DNA of 64,000 bases from positions 3,001,811-3,065,810 of the forward strand of contig NC_081136.1 in NCBI RefSeq assembly GCF_958295425.1, given 5' to 3'. The notes beneath the pieces were generated by a model. The model was not told the DNA's origin. It searched no databases and saw nothing but the letters and a program-made list of their open reading frames with translations. This DNA is from Solea solea. Its lineage: Eukaryota > Chordata > Actinopteri > Pleuronectiformes > Soleidae. Positions within the stretch are counted from its first letter, which is position 1. The number at the start of each line of letters is the position of its first letter. Of the stretch, positions 35,889 to 49,004 are shown one piece after another. The position numbers and the translations under genes are program-made.

Positions 35889-38529
35889 CAACCATCCACA
35901 AACACCTCTCGCTTCGTCTCGCTTTTGAACTTCTTGTTTATTTGGAAGTTTTCCATGTGTGTGTGTATGTGTTGTTTCTTAGGCTCTGTCTCCGCCCACA
36001 GGTGGAGGACAAGTGACGTCAGTGGGCGGGGTCAAAGAGAGGCCGGCAGGTGTCCCACATCAACGCCGACGTTTGTCAGTGACCTTTTTTCGCCCACAGA
36101 GAGGAACGATAAGGGAGTAATTAAAGATTAGTAATGAACACATTAAGGTGAAAAAGGAATTATTATGAACGTATTCCAGGCTCAAAGGTTAGGAGATTAT
36201 ATTTCACCAACTGAAATTGACGTAACAGTTGTGTCAGCCATGACATTTAGATTCTATATCAACTTTTGTGTCCTGTACTTCATATGTCATATCACAAATT
36301 CATGTTGATACCGACAATCCGTGCATCATTTGTGTTTCAAAATAAAATGAAATATGAAAAAAAACGGAGAATGGACAATTTATTTAATTTTCAAAATAAA
36401 ATTTAAAAAGAAAACGGATGACAAACTGTTAATCTCATTTTCAAAATAAAATGAAAAAATGGATTACGAACCGTTAATTTTATTTTCAAAATAAAATGAA
36501 AAAAGAAAAAAAAAAACAGATAAGCAACTGTTAATCTGATTTTCAAAATAAAATGAAAAATGAAAAAACCAGATATGAACTGTTGATATTTTGTCTGTTT
36601 GATGACAATGTCATGGGTCACAGAGTTGAATGGACGTTGACCGGCAGAATGCAAGGGGCGTACAGGAGTGTGTGTGTGTGTGTGTGTGTGTGTGCACGCG
36701 TGCCTATGCAATAAGGGAAGAGAAGGGCGGGGGGTGTTTATCTATTTTGGGAAGCGTTTGGCAAGTGGTGAGTGTTGGCCCCTGAAAAACAGACAATTAT
36801 GAGACATTTACAGTTCACTAATGAGGAGCCACACTAACACACACACACACACACACACGCACACACACGTTAAACAAAAGGACTCTGGCAAACGCGAGGG
36901 AGCAAAATATGACCAGAACACACACAGACACACACTGATAACACACCCCCATAATCACAAACACAGTCACTTTTTTTTTTTATAATATTACTTAAGTACG
37001 AGTACTGTAAGTTTATGACATTTTCTGATGTAAAATGTACTCAAGTTTTAAGAAGTAAGAGTATTAAAAAAAATGCGAGGAGTCAGGATTGAGCCACGGT
37101 GGCTCAGTGGTAGGCCGAGTTGTCTTTCAACTGAAAGGTTGTGGGTTAAATTCCTGGCTCTGCTCACCTATATGTGTCCTTAGTCATCACAACCTAGATT
37201 ATGAAAAATAAAGAACTGGAGAAATGAAACGCCCTGCATCTATCTATTGTAAAAATATAGACAAAATACTGCAAATTGCACCTTTAACAAACAAAGACCA
37301 GCCAGTGGGACGTCACCACACACACACACACACACACACAGTCCTGTAACAACACAAAAGCGTCTCATCATCCGCAGTAAAACCTTCCTCGTCTTCCTCC
37401 TTCTTGATTACCGTCTCCACCAAAAAAGACCCAAAAACCTGTCCAATCAGTGCTCCATTCACAGGACAACTGTGACCTGAGTGACCTCTGCAGGGGGTCC
37501 AGCCCCCTCAGCCTTGACCTGAGGTGTGGGACACTCATTGTGGGAGCCGACATCCCCGGCGCTCCCACAAAGGCTTGGACAGCAAAATGAGACACTTGAG
37601 GGGAAACGAGAAAACTCCTAACTCAACTCTCTGTCTCTCTCTCAAAAAAAGCCAATTCTAAAAATCAAGTGCCGTAATGAGGTGGACATTTTTGTCCGCG
37701 TCGAGACGAGTGTTTGGTCAATGTGTGCGGCTGTTTGTGTTTTTCCCACCGTGCTCCATTGTTGAAGTAAAGGACGTGAAAACAAGAGTTGAAAAGATTG
37801 ATTTCTGGAGAACTTGGCCTTTTTAAACAGTTCGGGAAAACACTTTTTTTGTGTTTAATCGTCTTCATGAGACACATTGCAGAGCTGAGTATGCTTTTAT
37901 TTTTTTAATTTTAAATAATATCGTCCCTAAAAAGCAAATTTATTCCATCAGCGGTATCTTTGATACCCTTCACCAATAGTCCAGAAATGTAAAAAATCTT
38001 TCTCTTTGCCGTTTGCAAAAAGTTCCCCTGTAAAAAACGCTGTAGTACATCTGCCGGCACTGTGAGTGGCGCTGTAACGCTACACCAAAAAAACAGAGAA
38101 GAAGAACAGAAACGTAGACGGAATGAACCCAAGCCAGAAACTTTTTTTACATTTTCATGCCGTTTCCGTGCGAATATTTAGCGACTTTACAGACTGCCGA
38201 CTTCCCGTCTTTAACCTAAATACTTTTACGAGAAGAAAATGCGAACTTCTGCCGCACGAGTGAGATCCACCTGACTGTGTTTACTGTGGGCGGAGAGTGG
38301 GAAACACACACGCGCTGTGGATGTGCAGTGTGTGATTTTGTCTCGCTTTCTCCTCATCTAACCCTCGACAGACGGGACATGTCCTCGTGATATCCAAGCG
38401 TCTTCTCAGACTGACTTTGGTGACTTTTCACCGACTAGTGAGTAGTTGGGTAAAACTGTCAAACAAACAATCTCCAAACACAAGAGTTGATTTGAGTGCT
38501 CGGGCCGATAACTGATGCAAATACAATTG

Positions 38530-38560
<31 letters not shown>

Positions 38561-38572
38561 GTATATACATAC

Positions 38573-38624
<52 letters not shown>

Positions 38625-38636
38625 GTATATACATAC

Positions 38637-38682
<46 letters not shown>

Positions 38683-38686
38683 GTAT

Positions 38687-38735
<49 letters not shown>

Positions 38736-41700
38736 AATATAAGCAAATATCAAAATATTCTGCTAATTTCTGTTCACTTCTTCTGTTTATATGCATTTGG
38801 GTATTTTTTGTGACTGTCACTCTTGTTCGTCTCGTTCAGATTCATGTAAAGAGTGTTTAAAGTGGACTGAGCAGGTTTAGATAACACAGCAACTCTTGTT
38901 TGGGTTAAGTTGAATCTACATCATAGAAAATCACTTAACAATAAACCATAAGTATGTTCAAAAAAAGAGAGACAAATTAAAGATTGTATTGTGTTTGTGA
39001 TGTGATGTGTTTTTGATATCAACTCACAATCTTCAAAATTGGAGGAGCCTTTCCTGCTGCTGCTCTGTCGAGGAGGCTCCTCCTGCAGTTTGGAGAGCAT
39101 GTTCAGCGCGTTGGTCCTCCTCTCCTCCTCCGTCCTCCTCTCCTCCTCCGTCCTTCTTTCCTCCTCCTCTTCACTTCTGATTCTCAGACTCTCCGGGCTC
39201 CTCCCCACGGCCGAGGCCTCATCGTCCTCGTCGGGGTCTCCTCCTTCGTCCGAGCTGCGACCTGACGCGGAGACGATACACAACATGAGATGCGTTCAAG
39301 ATCTAAGGAAGACTTCAATACAGTAGAGTTTTACAGAAATACTATTAAGCGCCGAAGTACGTCAGTGATTTTCCAACTGTGTGGATCAGTTGCGAGACAG
39401 CACGAGAAGCTCAGCTCCCTCAGAATCTGTTTATCACAGAAGACGGATCGTCTTGCGACAAAGACCATTTTGATTGGTTTAAAATGCGCTATTAAAGCAT
39501 TTCATCCGTCCATCTTCTACCGCTTTGCGCTCCACATATTTTTACTTCTAAAACATTAAGTACATTATATATCAAAAAATGACGTTTTGATACTTAAGTA
39601 CAATAAATGTCACCAATCGAGTCTCTCTTCAAGGGAACACTTAAAACCCTTGACAACAAATACCTACACATTATTATTATTGTTATATCATTAATAAGTA
39701 CAAAAGCTTAGACTTTGACAGCCACCAGCTGTTTTTGCGTCATCTACAAGGTTTTGTATCTAAAAAAAATCTTCTAGAGCAAAGACCAGGACACTGACTA
39801 GAGGAGACTGTGATGTACAACGTGCACAGGACTAAATTGTACGTTTTCCTGTCTTGTGTATGGACTTTTGAATCGGGATTGACTTGTGTGGGATTTCTAC
39901 ATGTTTTGTCCAGTTGTCATGGTGTATTGTCTGTATATGTATATTTTTTTTTATCTTCAATGACACCTGCCTTAGGACAACGGATGAAATGCAAATGTGC
40001 TAATTCTGGCATATTTGCTGATATGTTGATCAATGTGCATCGTCCTAATCAAATAAATAAAAGCCAAAACTTTAAGACTTTCTTACTTAAGTAATATTGT
40101 ATAAAAAAAAGTGACTACCAAAGTCATTTTCTGGTAAAATACTTGTACTTTTACTAGAAGCATCTCCTTTAAGGTTCTTTATACAACAGTGGGCATTATA
40201 ATAGAGTCCAGGTGAAAAAGGTCTGTGGTAAGTTTTGTTGCTTTGCTTTGCTTTGCTTTGTCGCTTTGTATTTTTACTTTCAGTTTGACTCGGAACATCT
40301 TTCCAAATTTTCCGACAAGTTGGACGAGATTTTTTCCGAACCTGAGAGGAACCACATCTGTATTCACTGCCGTCCACGTGGAAGTAGCCACTTAGCGCCG
40401 GAGCTCTCTACAAAACCCCATTTCTGCTCCTTTAATAAACACCAATCCACATCACATTGTCCTCCCTAAACGCTGCAGTCACATCTCCCCACAGTCCCCT
40501 TTTCAGACGCTCACTAAGGAGCGGACACTCTCTCCCTCTCCCTCTCTCTCCCCCCTGAAACCTCCATCTCCACTCCATTTTGTCACCCACCGGCCAATTA
40601 AGAGTCCCCATTATCTGTGAATGGCGAGTCCACAGAATGCACTTCTCTCTCTGGGTTTGTGGCGGCGGGCGTCGAGACAAAGGGAACCTCATCAATGCAG
40701 ACTCCAGCTTAAAGGGACGCTCGGATTGTCTCCGGCAACAGTTTCCACTACAGATTGGGACTCTTTTCTTCGCCTCCTCGCTCGCGAACCACGAGTGCTT
40801 TCTTGTGTTAACACATGAGCGATAATTCGGGGCTGTGATACAATTTTTTTGGAGATGGCTGCGTTCATTAGGGGAAGGAGAGAGAGAGAAGGGGCTTGAC
40901 CGGTGGAGGAAGAAGACAGGCAGGATTTATCACAAACGCGCCGGCATGGATTCATTTATCCTGTCAGTGGGCGAGCAGCGGGGTCAGCAGCTCAGATTGA
41001 TGGAGCCATGTCTCATTGGACGGGGCCGTCTTCCACCACACTGCACACAATCACACGCCACCGCTAAGCCCCCGCGCCCCCCGCTCCAAGTTTCAATGTC
41101 ACCAGAGGGGGCGACGGGATGGGAAATTTATTCATCTCCGGCGCGGAGAATTCATCATTTCTGAGCAGTTTATTTTTGTTTTGTTTTGTTTGTTTTTCAT
41201 ATGCGATGCAAACATAACGTCACAGGGACGGACAAGATAAATGATGTTTGGAAACACCCACAGTTGTTTTAATTTAAATAAAGTGATATCAGTTGTTCTG
41301 TATCTCTGTATCCATAGTATTTACGTGGCTAATTCAAGTCGTGTCATGTCGCGAGCTATGTGGAAAAATACCTGTGTCCATTTCCATGTTATGCTTTTAT
41401 TACAGTGACGAAAAAGGAGGCGCCTTTTTAACAAATAGATTATAAAAAGATTTGATTTTTTTGTTTTTTTACTGATATTTATTGTCACAACTGTTTGATG
41501 GTTTGTAAAATGTCTAACAAACTACTGTCCGTGGCAGATTATTGGGACAATTGAGAGCCATGTAAATGTTTGTGGAGCGTTTTAACATGCACAAACAGAG
41601 ATTATCAGAGATTATTAGAGACGGCGGGCCTCAGTTTTGAGGCACGTTGCTGTCTCGTATGATGGTTTATTCATTTATGACTGTTTATAACTCGCCACTG

Positions 41701-44700
41701 TTTGAAAAACCTGATGAAAGGTCAAACTGACAAATATGTTATAAATACTGCAATATTAGCAACACATAAATATGTGCAGTAAAAGACACAATAAGTGATT
41801 CATTTTTAGATGATCCACGTGAGTAATTGTGTGTATATGTGGCCCAAAATGGGGCCCATGGGCCAAAGTTGGCCCACCAAAGGGTTGTATATTTGCCCGT
41901 CAATATCACGTTTTTAAAGAAAGTTTGGCCGTGTAGTGGAACGTTGAAAATAAGCAGTGGACTTCAGGTTCTTATTACCATGTATTCTGACATGTATCTA
42001 CATTTTACACATATCATTTCTTTTGTCAGCATTAGCTTTGCCTTTTTTCCAATCCTTAGGTGCAGTTCGTTGACCTCTCAGGGCCACCGTACCGACATCA
42101 TGTTCTGTTCTTTGAGTCAAAAACCCAATCATATAAAACACAAAATAAGACAGTGACAGTAGTAGAATTTCTGCCAATGAATTATTCCGTTTTAAGGCTA
42201 ATCTCATGCGCACGGGGGTTAAAATCTGCGAGCGCAGACTGTTTGTACAATGTACAATCTCTAAATCTGGTTTAACGTCCGACTGAAATTATTCAGGATT
42301 TGGTTTTCTTTCTTTCTTTTTGAAAAAAAACAACCCTCCTATCCTAACCTCCAACACGGTCCTAATCCATGAATGCACGGTGATTACTGGTCAGTTCAAG
42401 CTGGAAACCAGAGCCCCATCTAAACACACACACACAGAGCATGTTACCATACCAACCAGCGTCTGAACACGGTAGATAGCTGGATTTGGCTGCGAGCGGC
42501 CCGAGTCAAATCCCCTTTTTGCTGATCTCGAAAAGGCCATCGAAGACAAAACACACACACACAATCACCACCCACAGCTCGCACTGCCTGTGCTTTACAC
42601 ACACACACACACACACACACACATCCTGCAGTATGGTTTGACATCCAGTGCACCAGGCAGAGGCAAGAAGGTCCGACTTGTATCTTATTCTTTTGCGTGT
42701 TTGAGAAAGGGATGAGCATCAGCGAGACAATTCGGAAGCCGAGGCCTTTTCACTTGATGCCACCCAGCGCCTTCACTTCTCAATCTCCTGGAAGAATGGC
42801 AGAATAGGAGTGGGGTGGAGTAAAGAGGGAAAATCCTGGCCAAATTATTATTCATGGGGATGGGATTTTCCTTTTTATCGAAAGCCTTTCTCAATACGTC
42901 ACCCCTCTCTATCAGCTTTGACAAGTGCCAATCAAAGAGCTTGAGTCCGGGTTTTTTTTTTTTGGGGGAAACGCTGGAGGATTTCAAAGACAATAGGCAC
43001 TGAATCCACAGAGGCGATGGCTCAGAGACAATAGTAACATGGCTACACTGTCAGTGTGTGGTCCTCTGGGGGGGGGGAGACACGATCCTTGCTTAAAACA
43101 TGACTAATCTCTGCTCGCACCATCTTCTGTCTTTCTGGAGCCTAATCTGTCCCCGTAGTTTCCTCGGCCTCCCCCCGGAAAGACAATCCACCGGGGTCAG
43201 TTCAGATTAGTGCTCTTTGTGGCCGCTGCTCTTCCCCTTCGTGACATTCATTCGGACGCTAACATCTTCAGTAGCAGCTGAATGCTAAACAACTAGCGGA
43301 CGCGCGCGCGGAGTGACCACGGCAGCAGGGAAACCGTCGTGAAACTGTTACGAGGGGACGGATTAGTCCACCTATGAATTCCTGATGAGCCCAAATGGAC
43401 CAAGGTCTCACCCTGAGCCTCACTGGGGAGGCAGCAGCATTTTATCACTGCTGATTTTCGGCTTCAGTTTAACCTTGAAAACCATTTCAAATGTGTCTAT
43501 TAATCCAAGGAATGTCTGTCTGTCTGTTGGCAAGTGACTTACCAATTTGTGCAGTGCCGACTTTGGTGGTGTTTGGATTAGAAATACCAGAGATGTTGGT
43601 AGAAATTAGACAGATATATTAATAAAGGAGCTACTTCCGACTCCTATCAAACTCTTGCCGATCAAAGCATAAATCTGTTGGTTTTTGGAGCCATAGACTT
43701 TCATATGCGACAGATTCATTGCTTAATAAGCCACTTCCGCATGCCTAGAAACAAAAACAACCGTGCCACTTGATCACCGGTGTGATCTTCTGTTGCTGTG
43801 GCTCTTCTGCTTCCAAGGTTCATTGGTTTTTCATATAGTGATGGTCAATATATACTGTATTGATATAATCTTTAAGCATTTGGCAAAATTACTTTTAATG
43901 CTTTGCCTCAGACTTTTGGATTGCTTTTCTGTTCATTTCTGACATTAAAACCACATGAATCAACTTTCACCCAGGAGCCAAAATCTCCAAAAGTCTAAGG
44001 TTTTGAATGCCTTTCAAGTTTCAAAATAGCGCCACCTTTGCTCCCTTTTCAGTCTACTAACCACTATCAGGTCAGCAGCCAAGCTAATCCAAAACTGTGT
44101 AAAACTGTGTAAAGGCAGATTTCAGACATGGGTCACTTATGAAAGACCATGTGAGAAGGTCGTCAAAAGAATTGGTTATTGGCCAACATCAGGTTTCTAG
44201 TACTGATTATTAAAATGTTTTACAATATCTTCTTTTCAGTTTTGGTTTTCGATCATTTTCTTTGTAAACTGAGAGTTTGAGCTGTTGTTTCTGGCTCGAA
44301 TGATTCGAAGCAATAGTCAAATAGTCAGTATGTTTACGTGCACAGTTTAATCAAGCTAAAGCCATAGTCTGACTAAGACAGAATTTGGCATCGACAGACC
44401 TGCAGTGTAAATGCAGCCTTGGAGAACTACGACCTGGATGAATAACACTCCTACATTGTGATGCTTGGTTTGAACTTCGGCAGATCATCTTCTCTATCAT
44501 CTCTATCATTTACATGCGTAAATGTGTTGACTTGTTGCCGTTGATGTGTACAGGTGTACCTAATAAAGTGACCTGTGTAAATTATTGAATATAAATCATG
44601 CATATTTATATATAAACTGACATTTCACAACAAAATTACTGATCTCTTTAATCTCTTACTGATCAACTTCTTCCCAAAAGTTGAACGACAACGCCGGACA

Positions 44701-47700
44701 GTGTTCATTTGCAAGTAGCAGAACAAAAAGCCAGGATATTTCAGTCCTTGCTTCTTACACTTTTTTACCTTCTTGTGTGTTCCTGTGCAAAAACTAAATC
44801 ACGGTAATCATGTCGCAGGCCCATTTTCCCAACCGCTTTATATCCACTGAGTCAAAATGGGGTCAGTCCCTCTATTACTTAGGGGCACGACTGAAAGGTT
44901 GAACTACTTGCACCTCCGGGGAAACCAAATCTCACCTATCCACACAAAGACCTGCCACACACTGGGCATCCTTTAAAGACCGTGTGACCTCAGGCGTAAC
45001 CTCTCCACGCCCTGTCGATGACCCCCCACCCCCTCCCCTCCTGCAGAGGGTGACCATGCCTTTGGCCTCTAAAAGGTCAAAGCACATAAGCCATCGGGCA
45101 AATCCTCTAGGTGACATCTCTCTTTACTATGGTTTGTCTAATTGTTATAGGGCAGTTAACCAGGGGGCAGTTGTATATAAATGGAGTAGAAAGCTGAATT
45201 TTACCACTGAAGAAGGGAATTCTCCTCATTGTATGCCGTGACAATGGATACGTATACATGTATATATTTAATAAGCAAATAAATCAATCATTCTAGGTGC
45301 AAAAAGTCATTGCGATGCAGAGGTCTGGTCACGTCTTATCGTCCAGAAGAGTACGTGGGTCTAGACATTTTCCAGAATATCTCATTAACTCATCATGAAC
45401 ACAATGAGATTGTCTGGGTAAACTGCAATCATAGCAGCTGGAATAATTCCAGAACATCCAGACAAGGTCAAGTTTGCAGGAGGGAGAACATTTTGTTTAC
45501 TGGGAAACATCCAATGTTTGACCAGGGGGCTGGCAGTGGAAGGAACATGGCTTGAACAACCTTTGTGGACATTTAGGTTCTTACATTTTCAGGAAAATGC
45601 CCAGATTTCATCCCCAGTCAGAAAGAAGCTGATGTATTTTTGTCGGGATAGTTGTCCAAACTCTCTTAAATTGGTCGTTTATTGACAATTGAGCTTAAAG
45701 GAGTATGAAAGAAATCCTGTACTTCAACAAAGTTTGGGGATCATCAACAAATCCTGCCGTTGTTTCCTATCCTTCATCTTTTGACAAGAAAATAATGAAT
45801 CTTGGATCTACCTACATGTTTGTCTCTGTATGTTGGCCTTATGATAAAACGGCACCCTTTCAAGGGTGTGACGGAAGTTTTGTGACATCAACGACAGATG
45901 GTGACGGAGCGGTCCGTTTTCTCCTTCACTCCTGACTGCGTTTCATGCAAAAAACACCCCAAAATTCCCCGTGAATAATCACGCTTTGCATCAGACATAC
46001 GAGATCGCTGCAGCCCGGTCCTCGTATCAATCTCTGCTGTGATGGATGCATTTGGAATGTCATTCTGGAATATCATTTTGGAACACAGCCGACCACGGAC
46101 CATTAGCGTTACGGCACAATGACTGATACTGGACAAGTGAGTCACCAGTGGAAAGAACCAGAACATGATGGCAGCCTGACAGATGCAGTCAAATGACGGT
46201 GGAAAGAAAAAGAGTCGTCTCTCCGCTCGGAGGTGGCTCTTACGTTTCCACGCGACGACAGAACCCTTGACCTTTTCTCCGTCTCGTGCTGCCAGCCTCC
46301 CAGTGTTTGTGGTCGGTACAGTAGGCGCCGCCTCTGCACCCATCACTCATGAATGTACACAAGACAGCCACACAGGTGAAGGTGATACTGGGAGCCAGCT
46401 GGCCCGAGCAAGGATTAGTGGGCTTAAGTGTACCGGAGGAAAAGGGAACGCCAAACACAGCGCTGACAGTGAGGAGACAATGGCTCCTAATAAACCAGAG
46501 CTGACAGGGACTGAATGGGCTTTTACCGGATCAGACGCTAACACGAAGGCAAGCTCTTGTATTGATTAAGTATCGTCGTTATAGGCTCTCGAGTCTGAGC
46601 GCCAGCTTTCGACAAAGAGGTGGTATGTCTTAGCGGCAGATTGAGAAAAAAATGATTATATTCTCTCGAAGAAGATGTGAGGGATGCTTTACCATAGTTG
46701 GACGGGCAGGGAGAGAGTGAGGATCTGAACATGTTGTGTGAAGGACTCGGGTCTATGATCCATGAAGACGGAGAACCAGAACCTCCTTCAGACTGATCCT
46801 GCAGGTGAAAAGAAAAGAGAGGTTGAACACAACTTGTTATAATTTCATTTGACAAGGTGAAAAGATCATTAACAATAATAATTATAATTTGAAAGTAATT
46901 TATAAGGAAAATCAAGGCCTACTCTAATGAGTGGATGGACATTAAAAGACAGTAATTTAGCAATTATATGGTTCTCGTGGTTTCCATCATGTCTGAGAAA
47001 CCTGCTGAGGAACTAGAGAAAAGTGCTGCTGACATTGTTTAAAAAGAAGATCTAGATGTCTGTGAAAGTATGCGCTAGTCTATTGTCTCACGTTGTCTTA
47101 ATTGTCATAAACATTAAATGGGACAAAGGAAGAGGAGATTACACAGGCATGGCGACATCGAACCTCATCTCTGGTCAAACATAAAGAATATCTACTGTAA
47201 AAGTTACAGTATGTTTGTTTAATCCCCTACAAAACTGCAGCTAACATTAGCGGTGCACTTGCAGCTAGCAACGCTTTTATAGGTTGGTTAGCTCCTAATT
47301 TTGTTAGCATTTTTACTAGCTTGAGTTTAGCTGTTGGTTGCATCGCAATTCTGAGCAGTAAAGTTTTTTGAAGTAACCAAAAAAGTACTTCATTCCCCTC
47401 CCACCTTCCAACATTAACAGCTAGAGAAAAACATTTTTGTTCTAGAGGCACAAAAAAAGAGCTCCTTTGTTGTTAGCATTTTTACTAGCGTGATTTAAAC
47501 CCTGGTTGCATCATGTTTGGTGAGGATTAGCATTTTTTTTACTTACAATTTGGATAAAGTGTTGCGGGTTATCAGAGAATTCTACATTTATAGTGCGTTC
47601 CAGTTGCCTCGTAAGTTGTAACTGGTGCTTTTTAACGTTAAAGCTACACTGAGTTCGCTAACTAGCAAATACAAATACAGTATAATGTTCCACAGACAGG

Positions 47701-48955
47701 ACAGTGTTATGTTCATGACTAAGACACAAATAAGTACTACAAAAACCCACTGACATTCTGGAAAGTTTTCCCTTATATTTACTTTTTCCGACTTCTGAGA
47801 CTGATGTCTGATGTTTTTACTGCAGTGTTATTGTGCAAAATATTGTAATTGTAAAGTGATATGGGTCATTTTTAACTTAATTACCTCTCTCAAATGCAAA
47901 GGTCAGCACGGATTGAATGATTGTGGGATTGTTAGATGAATGCATGTTGGAACATGAATTTGACAATAAAGAATCTAATCTAATCCAAAATGTTACTCCA
48001 GATCAGTGATAGCTGAAGCAGCAGCTCCTCCCTCTTTGCGATTCAGAAAACTCCCCCGGCTAATCTGGTGTGTGAATACTTGCTTCACTGAGGTGTATGA
48101 TGCAAATGGACCGGTGTATGAATCCTGCTCAGAGCACTCCAGCTCCTCGCTGTGGTCAGACATAATTATAGAGGGGTGGTGGTGGGGGGGCGCTTATGGG
48201 TCTCATTCACGCTTTTCAGGGGGCTCTCTCTCATCCGTCATAAAGGGGAGATTAATCGTAGATCACGTGGAACACCTGCGTCCATTCCACCGCAGCCCAA
48301 CACGACACACTCTTACCCCCCCTGACCTCTCACCCCTGTCTGATCCTGGTGGAGGCGCATCCTCCAAAAGAATCCCACCGTGACTGGCGTATAGCCGAGA
48401 GTCCCCCCCCGCCCGAGCCGGGGCAATGAGCTGGGGGTAAAAGGCTGCCTGTTCCTGTACAGTCACAGACAGACCTCCCCCCCTTTTCTGCTGCTCCTCC
48501 TCCCGCCTGCAGCCCGTGACTGATTAACCACACACCTGCTGCACGCCGCGTGCCCTCTGTTATATTGTGTCTCAATTATCAACAACAATTTAGCTCGTCT
48601 TGCTGGAACGACAGTTATAAATGTGGGCCAGTTCAAGTTTGTAAAAGGGGGTCTTTGTGCAGGGGGGAGAGATTGTTTGTACCAGGTTCGAGGTTATTGT
48701 CCGATCGGAGTTGATTCTTGAAGATTTAGTGTTTGCTCACGGCACGGTCCCCGCTTTTTGGAAGGAAATCTGATAGATGAACGGCGAGGAGGAGGAGAAG
48801 GCGGCGGAGGAGGGGGAGGAGGAGGTGGGGGTAGAGAGTGAAAAGTGCTTTCACAAGAGGCGGCGGCACTCACCGATTTGTTTTCCTGGACTTTCCCTGC
48901 GGAGTCACACCTTTCAGAGACGTCGCCAGCTGTGAGGGGCCTCAAAACACCTGAC

Positions 48956-49004
<49 letters not shown>

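Larger units (their letters stand above)
30322..39027. other. Intron of EF-hand gene (8.7 kb)
   Basis: Contents in order: AT-rich DNA (30.3-30.8 kb); unique balanced stretches at about 30840-31110 and 32780-33230 (candidate conserved elements); a GCC/GCT repeat (31268-31312); a SINE head (31565-31665); two dispersed CGAGTCGAG-type copies (31830-32640); a (GAT)n repeat (33088-33111); (CA)n at 34168-34198; (AAT)n at 34440-34468; a 60-bp minisatellite (34598-34860); a SINE-like segment (35108-35180); a unique stretch at 35540-35770; a palindromic minisatellite (36330-36590); a SINE head (37088-37180); and a large TA-rich array (38530-38738). No gene seen. Confidence 0.55.
39262..46692. other. 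Intron of EF-hand gene (7.4 kb)
   Basis: Holds few transposons. 39.3-40.2 kb is AT-rich with a CATCTTCTACCGCTTTGCGC repeat-end signature near 39510. Several unique balanced stretches without coding signal lie at about 40440-41165, 42700-43450, 44780-45120 and 45830-46560; these are candidate conserved elements. (CA)n lies at 42597-42622. A palindromic TGGGGCCCATGGGCCA segment lies near 41850. No gene seen. Confidence 0.5.

Noticed and set aside
37088..37180. Possible tRNA gene
   Set aside because: A-box and B-box-like segments exist, but the anticodon loop is four bases and there is no acceptor stem. Related heads occur elsewhere, so it is a SINE.
38406..38820. Several 70-130 aa Tyr/Ile-rich frames on both strands
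   Set aside because: Pure translation of a TA-rich tandem array with no start context, no composition of a real protein, and overlapping frames on both strands.
45310..46569. Small frames of 65-150 aa around 45.3-46.6 kb as extra genes
   Set aside because: Short, present on both strands, without homology, splice partners or codon bias; more consistent with a conserved non-coding block.
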